NCBI GenBank assembly: GCA_021815825.1
Contig: JAKAZO010000033.1
Span: 1-32,252, forward strand
Reading direction: 5' to 3'
Length of the DNA: 32,252 nucleotides
Source of the DNA: Pseudomonadota bacterium
GTDB lineage: Bacteria > Pseudomonadota > Alphaproteobacteria > Acetobacterales > Acetobacteraceae
Shown: positions 16,937 to 25,145 of the stretch, piece by piece
Layout: each line of letters begins with the position of its first letter
Numbering within the stretch: position 1 is the stretch's first letter
Position numbers and translations under genes: made by a program
The notes under the pieces: generated by a model
Database searches by the model: none
What the model saw: only the letters and a program-made list of their open reading frames with translations
Told to the model about the DNA's origin: nothing

Positions 16937-18444
16937 GCCTTCAGCGCGGCGAAGCGCACCGCTTCCTCCGCGGCGCGGAACAGGGCCCGCGCCTTCTGCC
17001 GGGTCTCCTCGTATTCGGCCTCCGGATTGGAATCGGCGACGACGCCGCATCCGGCCTGGACGTGCATCACCCCGTCCTTGACGATGGCGGTACGCAGGCC
17101 GATGCAGGTATCCATCGTGCCATTGGCGGCGAAATAGCCGATGCAGCCGGCATAGATGCCGCGCCGGACCGGTTCGAGCTCCTCGATGATCTCCATCGCC
17201 CGCACTTTCGGCGCGCCGGTCAGCGTGCCAGCGGGGAAGCCCGCCACCAGCGCGTCCACCGCGTCCAGCCCGGGGCGCAGCTTGCCCTGCACGTCGGACA
17301 TGATGTGCATGACGTGGGAGAAGCGCTCGATGGCGAAGCTCTCGGTGACGCGCACGCTGCCGATCTCGGCGACGCGGCCGACATCGTTGCGGCCGAGATC
17401 GAGTAGCATCAGGTGCTCGGCGCGCTCCTTGGGGTCGGCGAGGAGTTCGGCCTCGAGCGCCTTGTCCTCCTCGTGCGTCGCACCGCGCCGCCTCGTGCCG
17501 GCGAGGGGGCGGATGGTGACGGTGCCGTCGCGCAGCCGGACCAGGATTTCCGGGCTGGAGCCGACCACGGAAAAACCGCCGAAATCGAGGTGGAACAGGA
17601 ACGGTGCCGGGTTGATGCGGCGCAGCGCGCGGTAGAGGGCGAAGGGCGGCAAGGCGAAGGGCACCGAGAAGCGCTGGCTCGGCACGATCTGGAAGGCATC
17701 GCCGGCGCGGATATAGTCCTTCGCCCGCTCGACCGCGGCGATGAACCCGTCCTTGGTGAAATTCGATGACGGGGCCGGCAGGGGCGGCAGCTCGACCGGC
17801 GGGGCCGGGTGCGGCAGCGGTCGGTCGAGCGCCGCCTCTGCCTCATCGAGCGCGGCCTCGGCCTCGGCATGGGCGCGCTCGGCGCTGACCCCGCGGCGCG
17901 GATAGACCGGCGCGATCAGGCTCAGCTCGTCGTTGATGTTGTCGAAAATCGCGAACAGCGTCGGCCGCACCAGGATCGCGTCCGGCATGCCGAGCGGGTC
18001 GACGTTCTTCGCCGGCAGCCGCTCCATCTGGCGCACCATGTCGTAGCCGAGATACCCGACCAGACCGCCGGCCATCGGCGGCAGGCTCTCCGCCACCTCC
18101 AGGCGCGTCTCGGCGATCAGCGCGCGCAGACTTTCGAGCGGGGCGAGCGCATCGGCGACGAAGGCGTGCGGCGCGGAGCGGGCGTCGCGGTTGATCTCGG
18201 CCCGCCCGTCGCGACAGCGCCAGATCAGGTCCGGAGCCAGGCCGATGATGGAATAGCGCCCGCGCGCCGCTCCGCCCTCGACGCTCTCGAGCAGAAAGGC
18301 GTTGGGTTTGCCGTGGCCGAGCTTGAGAAAGGCGGCGACCGGCGTCTGCAGGTCCGCCACGCCGCGCCGCCAGAGCAGCGTCCCGCGCCCGGTTTCATAC
18401 GCCGAGCGGAAGGCGGCGAAGCCGGGGGAGACGGAGACATTCAT
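16933..18444 (-). CDS. trpE: Anthranilate synthase component I (TrpE)
   Basis: TrpE converts chorismate to anthranilate, using ammonia delivered by TrpG, in the first step of tryptophan synthesis. The 503 residues match the family. The N-terminal part has the tryptophan-binding region, LLESVEGGAARGRYSIIG. The C-terminal chorismate-binding domain shows PLAGTRRRG, HLMLLDLGRNDVGRV, FPAGTLTGAPKVRAMEII and GIYAGCIGYF. The ATG at 18444 has AGGAG upstream and an in-frame TGA just before it, which fixes the start. No trpG, trpD or trpC follows; the next gene is DUF488. The 91 bases upstream hold a 19-bp tandem repeat but no recognisable Trp-rich leader peptide, so no attenuator of the classical kind is seen. 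Confidence 0.96.
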   Translation of the reverse strand: MNVSVSPGFAAFRSAYETGRGTLLWRRGVADLQTPVAAFLKLGHGKPNAFLLESVEGGAARGRYSIIGLAPDLIWRCRDGRAEINRDARSAPHAFVADALAPLESLRALIAETRLEVAESLPPMAGGLVGYLGYDMVRQMERLPAKNVDPLGMPDAILVRPTLFAIFDNINDELSLIAPVYPRRGVSAERAHAEAEAALDEAEAALDRPLPHPAPPVELPPLPAPSSNFTKDGFIAAVERAKDYIRAGDAFQIVPSQRFSVPFALPPFALYRALRRINPAPFLFHLDFGGFSVVGSSPEILVRLRDGTVTIRPLAGTRRRGATHEEDKALEAELLADPKERAEHLMLLDLGRNDVGRVAEIGSVRVTESFAIERFSHVMHIMSDVQGKLRPGLDAVDALVAGFPAGTLTGAPKVRAMEIIEELEPVRRGIYAGCIGYFAANGTMDTCIGLRTAIVKDGVMHVQAGCGVVADSNPEAEYEETRQKARALFRAAEEAVRFAALKA

Positions 18445-18471
18445 CGGGCGCGGACTCCTGTCATTGCCGGT

Positions 18472-18509
18472 GCAGGCTGGGCACGTTTTTGCAGGCTGGG
18501 CACGTCTTT
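18472..18509. repeat. 19-bp tandem repeat upstream of trpE
   Basis: Two copies of GCAGGCTGGGCACGTTTTT (18472-18490 and 18491-18509) match at 18 of 19 positions. A third partial copy of the core GGCACGTCT follows at 18514-18522. The array sits between 28 and about 80 bases upstream of the trpE ATG, in the leader or promoter of trpE on the minus strand. It could be a set of protein-binding sites or just a slippage product. Confidence 0.85.
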
Positions 18510-18535
18510 ATTCGGCACGTCTGGCGTCGGGTGCC

Positions 18536-20458
18536 TCAGGGCTGGGCGATGCCCTGCAGCAGCGCTTCGTTGATGTGGGGCTTGGCCTCGGTCCGCACCG
18601 CCTGGAGATAGAGCGTCTCGATGTCCGCGCCCATGCGCCGCGTGAGCAGGTCGCGCAGGCGGCCGTAGCCGACCGCATCGGCCTTCGGGTCCGGCTCGGT
18701 GATGGTCGTGAGCGTGGCGACGAGGAAGCCTTCCGGCGTCTCCACCATCGTCGCTTCGCCGCGTTTCATGCTGAACAGCAGCACGTTGAGCTGCGACGGA
18801 ACCCCGGCCGCCGGGGCGAAGCGGCCGGTCGGCGGCAGCGTCGTCACGGTGAGCCCCGCCTTGGCGGCGGCGGCGGCGAGCGTCTCGCCGGCCCTGACCG
18901 CGGCATAGAGCGTGGCGGCGGCCTGTTCCTGGGCGCGGCGCCGCGCCTGCTCGGTCCAGGCCTGGGTCACCGCGGCCTGAACCTCGGCGAACGGCTTCTG
19001 CGCCGGGGGGGTGACCGATTCGACGACGAGCGCGTAGTAGGACGAGGCCTGCGGCTGGGTCTTGCCCTCGGCGGGGGCGGGAACCTCGGTCAGGTGCGGC
19101 GGCTGGCCGGGCTTGGTCTGGAAGGCGGCGGCGATCAACGCGGCGCGCAGCTCCGCCGGACCGGGGATCGGCGCCGGCGTGCCGGACGCCGTGTCGCCCT
19201 TGGCATCCAGCGTGCCGCTGACCGCGGCCAGGCCGACATCGCCGGGCAGTTCGTCGAGCTTGGCGCCGCCGGCGAGCTGGTCCTCGATCTTGTTGGCGCG
19301 GTCGTAGATGGCATCGGAGGCTTTCTGCAGCGCGACGCTGCGGCGCAGCTCGTCCTTCACCTGCTCCAGGCTGCGCTTGGCGCCCTGGGTGATCTTGCCG
19401 ACCTTGAAAACGTAGTAGCCGATATCGGTCTTGACCGGGCCGGAGACCTCGTCGGGCTTGGCGGCGAACAGCGCCTCGGCGAGCGGCGGGATGGGGACTT
19501 CCGCCGCCGTGGTGTCGGTGAGGGTGATCGCATTGCCGCCCGGCCCCCGCGCGGCCTTCTCCATTGCGGCCCAGTCCGCGCCGCCGCGCCACTGTTCCGC
19601 CAGCGTCTTGGCCTTGGCCTCGTCCTGCGCCAGCAGCACGTCGGCCGAGCGCTTCTCGGGCACGTCGAACTCGGCCCGGCGCTGGTCGTAGGCGGCGGCG
19701 AGCTCCTCGTCGGAGACCTGGACGGTCTTGGCGATGGTCTCCGGGGCGAGGACGACGGCCTTGATGCGGCGCAGCTCGGGGGTGCTGAACAGGTCGGGAT
19801 GGTTGGCCCAGAATCGTTCCAGGCTCGCCGTCTGCGGCGCCGCCGGTGCCGGCGCGCTGGCGAGGGGGAAGCTGACGGCGTCGGCGGTGCGTGTCTCGCC
19901 GCGGAAATCGAAGAAGGCCTGGACCATGCTCTCCGGCGCCACCGCGCCGGCACGCACCGCGGCGAGGAGCTGGCGCTGCGCGAGGTCGCTGCGCAGCAGG
20001 CCGAGGAACCGTGCCTCCGAGAGCCCGGCATTCTGCAGCATCCGCTCGAGCGCGATCCGGTCCAGTCCGCCATCCTTGCGGCGCAGTCCCGGAAGGTCCA
20101 GCACCGCAGCGCGCAGCGCGTCGTCGGGCACGACCAGGCCGAAGCCGGTGATCTGCGCCGCGACCGCGCTCTCGGTGATCAGCTGTTCGACGGCGCGGCG
20201 GGCGAGCGCGGTGCGGATCTCGGCCGTGGGTTCGGCGTTGGCGCCGGCATTGCGCTGATATTGTGCCAACTGCTGCTGGTAGGCCTGCTGCACCACCGGA
20301 ATTTCGAGCTTCTGCCCGGCCGCGGTCGCAACGGTCGTGTCCACGCTGACCAGACGGACCATGTCCGCCACGCCCCAGAGCGCGAAGGCGGCGACCAGCA
20401 CCATGAACAGGGCGCGGACGATCCAGGTGTTCAGGTAGGCGCGGAACGAGGTGAGCAT
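18536..20458 (-). CDS. ppiD: PpiD/SurA-type periplasmic foldase
   Basis: A 640-residue membrane-anchored foldase that helps proteins fold in the periplasm after export by Sec. A short cytoplasmic N-terminus is followed by one transmembrane helix (about 13-33) and a SurA/PpiD-type N-terminal chaperone domain (to about 250, with many long helices). A parvulin-like domain follows at about 265-360, ending in the typical IGYYVFKVGKI, and then a second chaperone-like region. The conserved His at the start of parvulin domains (usually HIL) is not seen; RSADVLLA occupies that place, so proline isomerase activity is doubtful, as in E. coli PpiD. The ATG at 20458 is chosen because the membrane anchor begins directly after it. 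trpE is the next gene, 91 bases on, an arrangement I believe is shared with related bacteria. Confidence 0.9.
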   Translation of the reverse strand: MLTSFRAYLNTWIVRALFMVLVAAFALWGVADMVRLVSVDTTVATAAGQKLEIPVVQQAYQQQLAQYQRNAGANAEPTAEIRTALARRAVEQLITESAVAAQITGFGLVVPDDALRAAVLDLPGLRRKDGGLDRIALERMLQNAGLSEARFLGLLRSDLAQRQLLAAVRAGAVAPESMVQAFFDFRGETRTADAVSFPLASAPAPAAPQTASLERFWANHPDLFSTPELRRIKAVVLAPETIAKTVQVSDEELAAAYDQRRAEFDVPEKRSADVLLAQDEAKAKTLAEQWRGGADWAAMEKAARGPGGNAITLTDTTAAEVPIPPLAEALFAAKPDEVSGPVKTDIGYYVFKVGKITQGAKRSLEQVKDELRRSVALQKASDAIYDRANKIEDQLAGGAKLDELPGDVGLAAVSGTLDAKGDTASGTPAPIPGPAELRAALIAAAFQTKPGQPPHLTEVPAPAEGKTQPQASSYYALVVESVTPPAQKPFAEVQAAVTQAWTEQARRRAQEQAAATLYAAVRAGETLAAAAAKAGLTVTTLPPTGRFAPAAGVPSQLNVLLFSMKRGEATMVETPEGFLVATLTTITEPDPKADAVGYGRLRDLLTRRMGADIETLYLQAVRTEAKPHINEALLQGIAQP

Positions 20459-20499
20459 GCAAGCGATCCCGAAAAGCGGCGCCGCACCATAGAAACCGG

Positions 20500-20522
20500 G
20501 CCCCCGCTTGGCCAGAGGGGGC
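20500..20522 (-). terminator. Weak hairpin after the trmO-like gene
   Basis: GCCCCC and GGGGGC form a 6-bp stem with an 11-base loop, 19 bases beyond the stop of the trmO-like gene. On the minus strand it is followed by CCGGTTTCT, so the T-run is short. It may be a weak terminator or part of the ppiD leader. Confidence 0.25.
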
Positions 20523-20541
20523 GCGACCGCGGCACGGGCGC

Positions 20542-21033
20542 TCAGGTGCCGGGCGTGGCGTGCTCCGGGCGGAGGTCGATCAGCCGGGTGCCGTCGACGC
20601 AGTCCAGGCCGCGCACGCTGAGCGTGGTGCCGTCGATGCCGACGAGATCGACCACCGATGACGCGATCGGGTTGGGCCGGACCGGAGAGCGCAGTGCGAA
20701 GGTGCCGATCAGCAGGCCGTTGCGCCGCGGCCGCTGCAGCACGAGGTCGCGGCGCGAGAGGTGCATCCAGTACAGCACCTGCAGGCGAGGGTGCTGCTCC
20801 AGGCCGGTCAGCGCCTCGGCCCAGCGCGGGTCGACGACGATGGTGCAGATCGGCCCGTCGCGCCGGCCGCGGTGCGGGCATTCCTCCCGCTGCGCCCAGG
20901 GCGTGTGGATGACGCCGATGAAATAGAGCGCGGCATCGGTCTGCGCCGGCAGGGCGACCGGGACCTCGCCGGGACGCAGGTCCGAAGCCGCCTCGGTCGG
21001 CGAAACGGGCGCTTCGCTGTCGGTTGGGTGCAT
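20542..21033 (-). CDS. trmO: TrmO-like tRNA methyltransferase (TsaA / UPF0066 family)
   Basis: TrmO methylates the t6A37 base of tRNA-Thr to m6t6A, using SAM and a beta-barrel fold unlike class I methyltransferases. The 163-residue protein has the family marks in order: YFIGVIHTPW, EECPHRG (a typical substrate/SAM loop), RLQVLYWMHLSRRDL, the highly conserved FALRSPVRPNPIASS, and GLDCVDGTRLIDLRP. E. coli TrmO is longer, with a C-terminal extension; this is the shorter single-domain form, so the exact substrate is not certain. The ATG at 21033 has only a weak ribosome-binding site. It is 83 bases upstream of ppiD on the same strand and divergent from the glycosyltransferase cluster. Confidence 0.85.
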   Translation of the reverse strand: MHPTDSEAPVSPTEAASDLRPGEVPVALPAQTDAALYFIGVIHTPWAQREECPHRGRRDGPICTIVVDPRWAEALTGLEQHPRLQVLYWMHLSRRDLVLQRPRRNGLLIGTFALRSPVRPNPIASSVVDLVGIDGTTLSVRGLDCVDGTRLIDLRPEHATPGT

Positions 21034-21174
21034 GGGCGGACTATGCCTGCGGCGCGGACGAGGCGTCCAGGGATCGGCTGCCGGGTCGCCGCGCGCGAAA
21101 CGAGGCCAGCCCGTTCAGCGTTGTCAGGCTTGCGTCAGCTTCGGCCCCTATGACTGTGAGGGATCGGAACAGGT

Positions 21175-21193
21175 GTCGCCGCCCTGCGGCGAC
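21175..21193. promoter_or_regulatory. Perfect 8-bp hairpin in the leader of the glycosyltransferase cluster
   Basis: GTCGCCGC (21175-21182) and GCGGCGAC (21186-21193) pair perfectly around a CCT loop. The structure lies 89 bases before the ATG at 21283 in a 249-base divergent gap (21034-21282). No T-run follows. I cannot place a convincing sigma-70 promoter in this gap: TTGTCA (21121) and TATGAC (21149) are too far apart. Confidence 0.45.
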
Positions 21194-21282
21194 CCGGATC
21201 GGGCGAGGCGGCATCCGCACCGCGCCAGGTCTTGAGCGGGATGTCGTTCCGACCGAACCAGCGGAGCGGAAAGGAAGTTATC

Positions 21283-23883
21283 ATGCCCGACGGCAGTTTC
21301 GAATTCAGCTCCGAGCCATTCCGGGCCGGACCGGCGGGGCCGCGCGCCGCTGCCCGCTCGCGGGTGTTTCTCTATTCGCACGACACGTTCGGGCTCGGCC
21401 ATCTGCGCCGCAATCTCGCCATCGCCGAGCAGTTGCTGGCCTCCGATGATGGCTGCGAGGTGTGGCTGCTCAGCGGTTCGCCGGTGATCCGCCGGTGGGA
21501 TCTGCCCGCGGGCCTCTGGGTGCAGCCGCTGCCGCCGGTGGTGAAAGTCGGGGCCGAGCGCTACGTCGCGCGCGGCGGCGTGCATCCGTTCGGGCTGGTC
21601 AAGGGCTATCGCGAGGCGCTCATCCTCAATGCCGTGATGCGCGAGCGCCCGGACGTGATCGTGATCGATCATGCCCCCGCCGGCATGAAGAACGAACTCC
21701 TGCCGATGCTGGCGGCGGTGCGCCAGGAAATGCCGGATACGCGGGTCGTGCTCGGGCTGCGCGACATCATCGACGCGCCGGAAGTGGTCTGCCGCCTGTG
21801 GCAGGAGGAGGAGACCTACGAGCTGCTGGAACACGCCTACGACCAGATCATGGTCTATGGCAGCCGGGACCTGTTCGATCTCGCCGCGAGCTATCGTCTG
21901 CCGTCCACCGTCGCCGCGAAGCTGCGCTACGTCGGCTATGTCGGCCGCCCTGCCGCGGCGCGGGTCGACGCTCCGTGGCCGGGCCTGGAGGCCGCGCCCG
22001 GCAAGCGGGTGCTGGTGACCGCCGGCGGTGGTGGCGACGGCTACGGCATGATGCTGGCGTATTTGAATGCTCTGGCGTCGCTGCCGGTGCACGCCACCGC
22101 CTCGCTGCTCGTGCCCGGCCCGCTGATGCCGCATGAACAGGTGGAGGCGCTGAGGCACCTGGCGGCGGCGCGGCCGGATGTCGGGCTCCTGCCCTTCACG
22201 ACCGATCTCGTGCACAGCGTGGCGCGGGCCGATCTGGTGGTGGGGATGGGTGGCTACAACACGGTTTCGGAGATTCTGGCGGCGAACAAGCCGGCCATCA
22301 TCGTGCCGCGCGCGGCGCCGCGGGTGGAGCAGTTGTTGCGGGCGCGCCTGCTGGAGCGGCTCGGCCTGGTGCGGGTGGCCGAGGAGGGGGCGGACCTGGC
22401 GGCGCGGCTCGCCGCCATGTTGCCGGTCGTGCTGGCGGAGCGGGCGCCACCGGCACGGCGCGCCGGCGTGATCGATCTCGATGGCGCGCGCCGCGCCGCC
22501 GCGGCGATCGCCGACCTCGCGGCCACGCGGAGCCCCGCGCCGGTGCCGGCGGCGCCAGCCCCGGTGCAAGCGGCGCCGACGCCGGCGCATGGCCGGCGCG
22601 TCGCCTATGTCATGAAGCGCTACCCGCGGCTCAGCGAGACCTTCATCCTCAACGAGATCTGCGCCATGGAGGAACTCGGCGAGCGGCTCGAAATCTATTC
22701 GCTGCTGCCGCCGGAGCCGCCGCCGCACCATCCCATGGTGTCGCGGGTCGCGGCGCCGGTGCACCATCTGCCGCTCACCCTGGGCCGGAAGCTGGCGGTG
22801 CTGGCGCGGGCCCACGCGGCGAGTCTGGCGGCGGCGCCGCTGCGCTATGCCGGCGCGGTCGGCCGCGCCGCGCTCTGGTCGGTGCAGTCGCCGAACCCGC
22901 TCTCGGTGTGGAAGCAGTTCCTGCGGGCCGGGTTCCTGGCCACGCTTTGCCGCGAGCGCGGCATCACCCACATCCACGCCCATTTCGCCAATGCGCCGGC
23001 GGCGGTGGCGCGATTCGCCTCGGTCATGTCGGGACGGCCGTTCAGCTTCACGACCCACGCCAAGGATCTGTACCTGACGCCGGCAAAAGTCATACGCAAG
23101 CGCGTGAACGCCGCCGCGTTCGTGGTCACCTGCACGCATCACAATGTGGAGTATCTGCGCCAGGTGCTGCCGGCGGAGTCGCACCGCAAGGTGAACCTCA
23201 TCTATCACGGCATCGATCTATCGCGGTTCCGCTATCGCGTGCCGCGCTACAGCTTCCTGGCGCTCGGCGCGGAGGCGCAGATCCTGTGTGTGGCCAGGCT
23301 GGTGGCGAAGAAGGGGCTCGATGATCTGATCGCCGCCTGTGCCATTCTGGCGGCCCAGGGGCAGCGGTTCCGCTGCCGCATCGTCGGCGCCGGGCCGCTG
23401 CGCGAGACGCTCGCTGCCGACATCGCCGCCCGTGGCCTCGATGGCGTCGTCACGCTCGAAGGGGCGATGACCCACGACAATCTGATCGGGCTGTTCGCCC
23501 AGGCGGACCTGTTCGCGCTCGCGCCGCGCATCACCGACGATGGCGATCGCGACGGGATTCCCAATGTCATCGTCGAGGCGATGGCGACGGGCGTGCCCGT
23601 GGTTTCCACCGCGGTCTCGGGCGTCCCCGAACTGGTCGAGCACGAGCGCACCGGGCTCCTGGTGCCGCCGAACGACCCCGCGGCGCTGGCCGCGGCGATG
23701 GCGCGTCTGCTCATCGAGCCGATGCTCGGCCAGCGGCTGGCCGCCGCCGCGCGCAGCCGGCTCGATGGCTGCTTCGATTGCTGGCAGAACACGCGGGCGC
23801 TGCGGGGGCTCGTCGGCTCCCTCGTCTGCGAGGCGGTCACGCCCTCGCTCGCCGACGCCGACGCCGAGCCGGCGGCGGCGTGA
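21283..23883 (+). CDS. Fused glycosyltransferase: GT28/MurG-like domain plus GT4 domain
   Basis: An 866-residue protein made of two different GT-B glycosyltransferases. Residues about 27-405 resemble the MurG-like predicted glycosyltransferases of COG4671: FLYSHDTFGLGHLRRNLAIAE at the N-terminal acceptor side and VGMGGYNTVSEILAANKPAIIVPR (about 318-341), the donor-binding GGxxT/SxxE pattern. A Pro/Ala-rich linker (about 415-436) follows. Residues about 438-850 form a GT4 enzyme with YVMKRYPRLSETFILNEI at the start, LCVARLVAKKGLDDLI, and the donor-binding GIPNVIVEAMATGVPVVST (EX7E type, about 758-776). The linker is in frame without a stop. The ATG at 21283 has AAGGAAG upstream; a TTG at 21232 and an ATG at 21241 are poorer. 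It is followed after 5 bases by another GT4 gene. The sugar and acceptor are unknown. Confidence 0.88.
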   Translation: MPDGSFEFSSEPFRAGPAGPRAAARSRVFLYSHDTFGLGHLRRNLAIAEQLLASDDGCEVWLLSGSPVIRRWDLPAGLWVQPLPPVVKVGAERYVARGGVHPFGLVKGYREALILNAVMRERPDVIVIDHAPAGMKNELLPMLAAVRQEMPDTRVVLGLRDIIDAPEVVCRLWQEEETYELLEHAYDQIMVYGSRDLFDLAASYRLPSTVAAKLRYVGYVGRPAAARVDAPWPGLEAAPGKRVLVTAGGGGDGYGMMLAYLNALASLPVHATASLLVPGPLMPHEQVEALRHLAAARPDVGLLPFTTDLVHSVARADLVVGMGGYNTVSEILAANKPAIIVPRAAPRVEQLLRARLLERLGLVRVAEEGADLAARLAAMLPVVLAERAPPARRAGVIDLDGARRAAAAIADLAATRSPAPVPAAPAPVQAAPTPAHGRRVAYVMKRYPRLSETFILNEICAMEELGERLEIYSLLPPEPPPHHPMVSRVAAPVHHLPLTLGRKLAVLARAHAASLAAAPLRYAGAVGRAALWSVQSPNPLSVWKQFLRAGFLATLCRERGITHIHAHFANAPAAVARFASVMSGRPFSFTTHAKDLYLTPAKVIRKRVNAAAFVVTCTHHNVEYLRQVLPAESHRKVNLIYHGIDLSRFRYRVPRYSFLALGAEAQILCVARLVAKKGLDDLIAACAILAAQGQRFRCRIVGAGPLRETLAADIAARGLDGVVTLEGAMTHDNLIGLFAQADLFALAPRITDDGDRDGIPNVIVEAMATGVPVVSTAVSGVPELVEHERTGLLVPPNDPAALAAAMARLLIEPMLGQRLAAAARSRLDGCFDCWQNTRALRGLVGSLVCEAVTPSLADADAEPAAA

Positions 23884-23888
23884 CGCCG

Positions 23889-25145
23889 ATGCGGATCGTC
23901 TACCTCAATCTCGATCGCGGCATTCCGGTCCTTGGCGACAAGGGGGCCTCGGTGCATGTGCGCTCGGTCGTGACGGCGCTGGCGCGGCTCGGCCACGACG
24001 TGACGCTGGTCTGCTCGCGCGCCGGGGAGGGCAATGCGCCGCCGCCTGGGCGGCTGATCGAGCTTCCGCCGGCGATCGACGAGGCGGCGCTCCTCGCGGA
24101 GGGCGAGCGCCTCGGCCTGCCCGCCGCCACACTGGCCGAGCCACTGTATCGGCGCGAGCTGACCGTGCTGGCGCATGATCGCGCGCTGGTGGCGCGGGCG
24201 CTCGCCGCATTGGCGCTGGAAGGGGTGCGGCCGGATCTCGTCTATGAACGGCACGCTCTGTTCCATCTGGCCGGCATCGCCATCGCCGCGGCCTGCGGTG
24301 TGCCGCGCGTGCTCGAGGTGAACGCGCCGCTGGCGGAGGAGCAGGCACGATACCGTGGCCTCGCCCTGCGCGACCTCGCCGCCGAGCGCGAGGCGCGCTC
24401 GTGGCGGGGAGCGGATCTCGCCGTCCCGGTTTCGGACGACGTGCGCGCGCACCTGCTGGCCGCCGGGGTGCCGGATGCCCGCGTGCTGGTCACGCCGAAC
24501 GGTGTCGACACGGGCTTGTTCCGGGCCGACCCGTTGGGCGCCGCCGAGGTCCGCCAGCGCTGGGGGCTGGGCGATGATCCAGTGATCGGCTTCGTTGGCA
24601 GTTTCAAGGCGTGGCACGGCGTCGGCTTCCTGATCGAGGCGCTGGGCCGGCTGCGCCAGGCGATACCGCGGGTGCGGCTGCTGGCGGTCGGCGCGGGGCC
24701 GAAGCTGGCCGAGGCGCAGGCGCTGGCTGCCTCGCTCGGCCAGGGCGAAGCGGCGGTGTTCACCGGCGCGGTGCCACACGCCGCGATCCCGGCGCATCTG
24801 GCGGCGATGGACCTGACGGTGGCGCCCTATCCAGCCCAGGACGGGTTCTATTTCTCGCCCCTGAAGATCGTGGAATCGCTGTCCGCCGGGCGGCCGGTGG
24901 TGGCGCCGCGCATCGGCCAGATCGAGTCCCTGCTGGCCGACGGTGTCACCGGGCTGCTCTATCCGCCCGACGACCTCTCCGCCTGCGTCACCGCGATCCG
25001 GCGGCTCCTCGACGAGCCTGGACTCTGCCGCCAGCTCGGCGGGCAAGCGGCCTCGCAGGCGCGGGCGGCCTGGGACTGGACCGCGGTGGTGAGCCGCGTG
25101 CTCGACCGTGCCGCCCGGGCGCCGGCATGCGAGGTGCTCGGATGA
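23889..25145 (+). CDS. GT4-family glycosyltransferase
   Basis: A 418-residue GT-B fold glycosyltransferase. The N-terminal half opens with MRIVYLNLDRGIPVLGDKGASVHVR, with the GASVH acceptor loop usual in GT4. The C-terminal half has VSDDVRAHLLAAGVPDARVLVTPNGVDTGLF, IGFVGSFKAWHGVGFLIEAL and GFYFSPLKIVESLSAGRPVVAP (about 320-341), the donor-site region, in which a Phe/Tyr-rich stretch replaces the first Glu of EX7E, as in many GT4 enzymes. No signal peptide or membrane helix is evident, so it should be cytoplasmic or peripheral. It begins 5 bases after the fused glycosyltransferase gene, and its stop overlaps the ABC exporter start (ATGA), so these genes are expressed together. Donor and acceptor sugars cannot be told from the sequence. 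Confidence 0.92.
   Translation: MRIVYLNLDRGIPVLGDKGASVHVRSVVTALARLGHDVTLVCSRAGEGNAPPPGRLIELPPAIDEAALLAEGERLGLPAATLAEPLYRRELTVLAHDRALVARALAALALEGVRPDLVYERHALFHLAGIAIAAACGVPRVLEVNAPLAEEQARYRGLALRDLAAEREARSWRGADLAVPVSDDVRAHLLAAGVPDARVLVTPNGVDTGLFRADPLGAAEVRQRWGLGDDPVIGFVGSFKAWHGVGFLIEALGRLRQAIPRVRLLAVGAGPKLAEAQALAASLGQGEAAVFTGAVPHAAIPAHLAAMDLTVAPYPAQDGFYFSPLKIVESLSAGRPVVAPRIGQIESLLADGVTGLLYPPDDLSACVTAIRRLLDEPGLCRQLGGQAASQARAAWDWTAVVSRVLDRAARAPACEVLG

Noticed and set aside
18302-20926. Open frame of 874 codons on the plus strand across trpE and ppiD
   Set aside because: Antisense shadow of two real genes, with low-complexity Arg/Gly/Leu composition and no motif.
21121-21154. Sigma-70 promoter of the glycosyltransferase cluster
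   Set aside because: TTGTCA and TATGAC are 22 bases apart, and TTGCGT and TATGAC 13 bases apart; neither spacing is acceptable.
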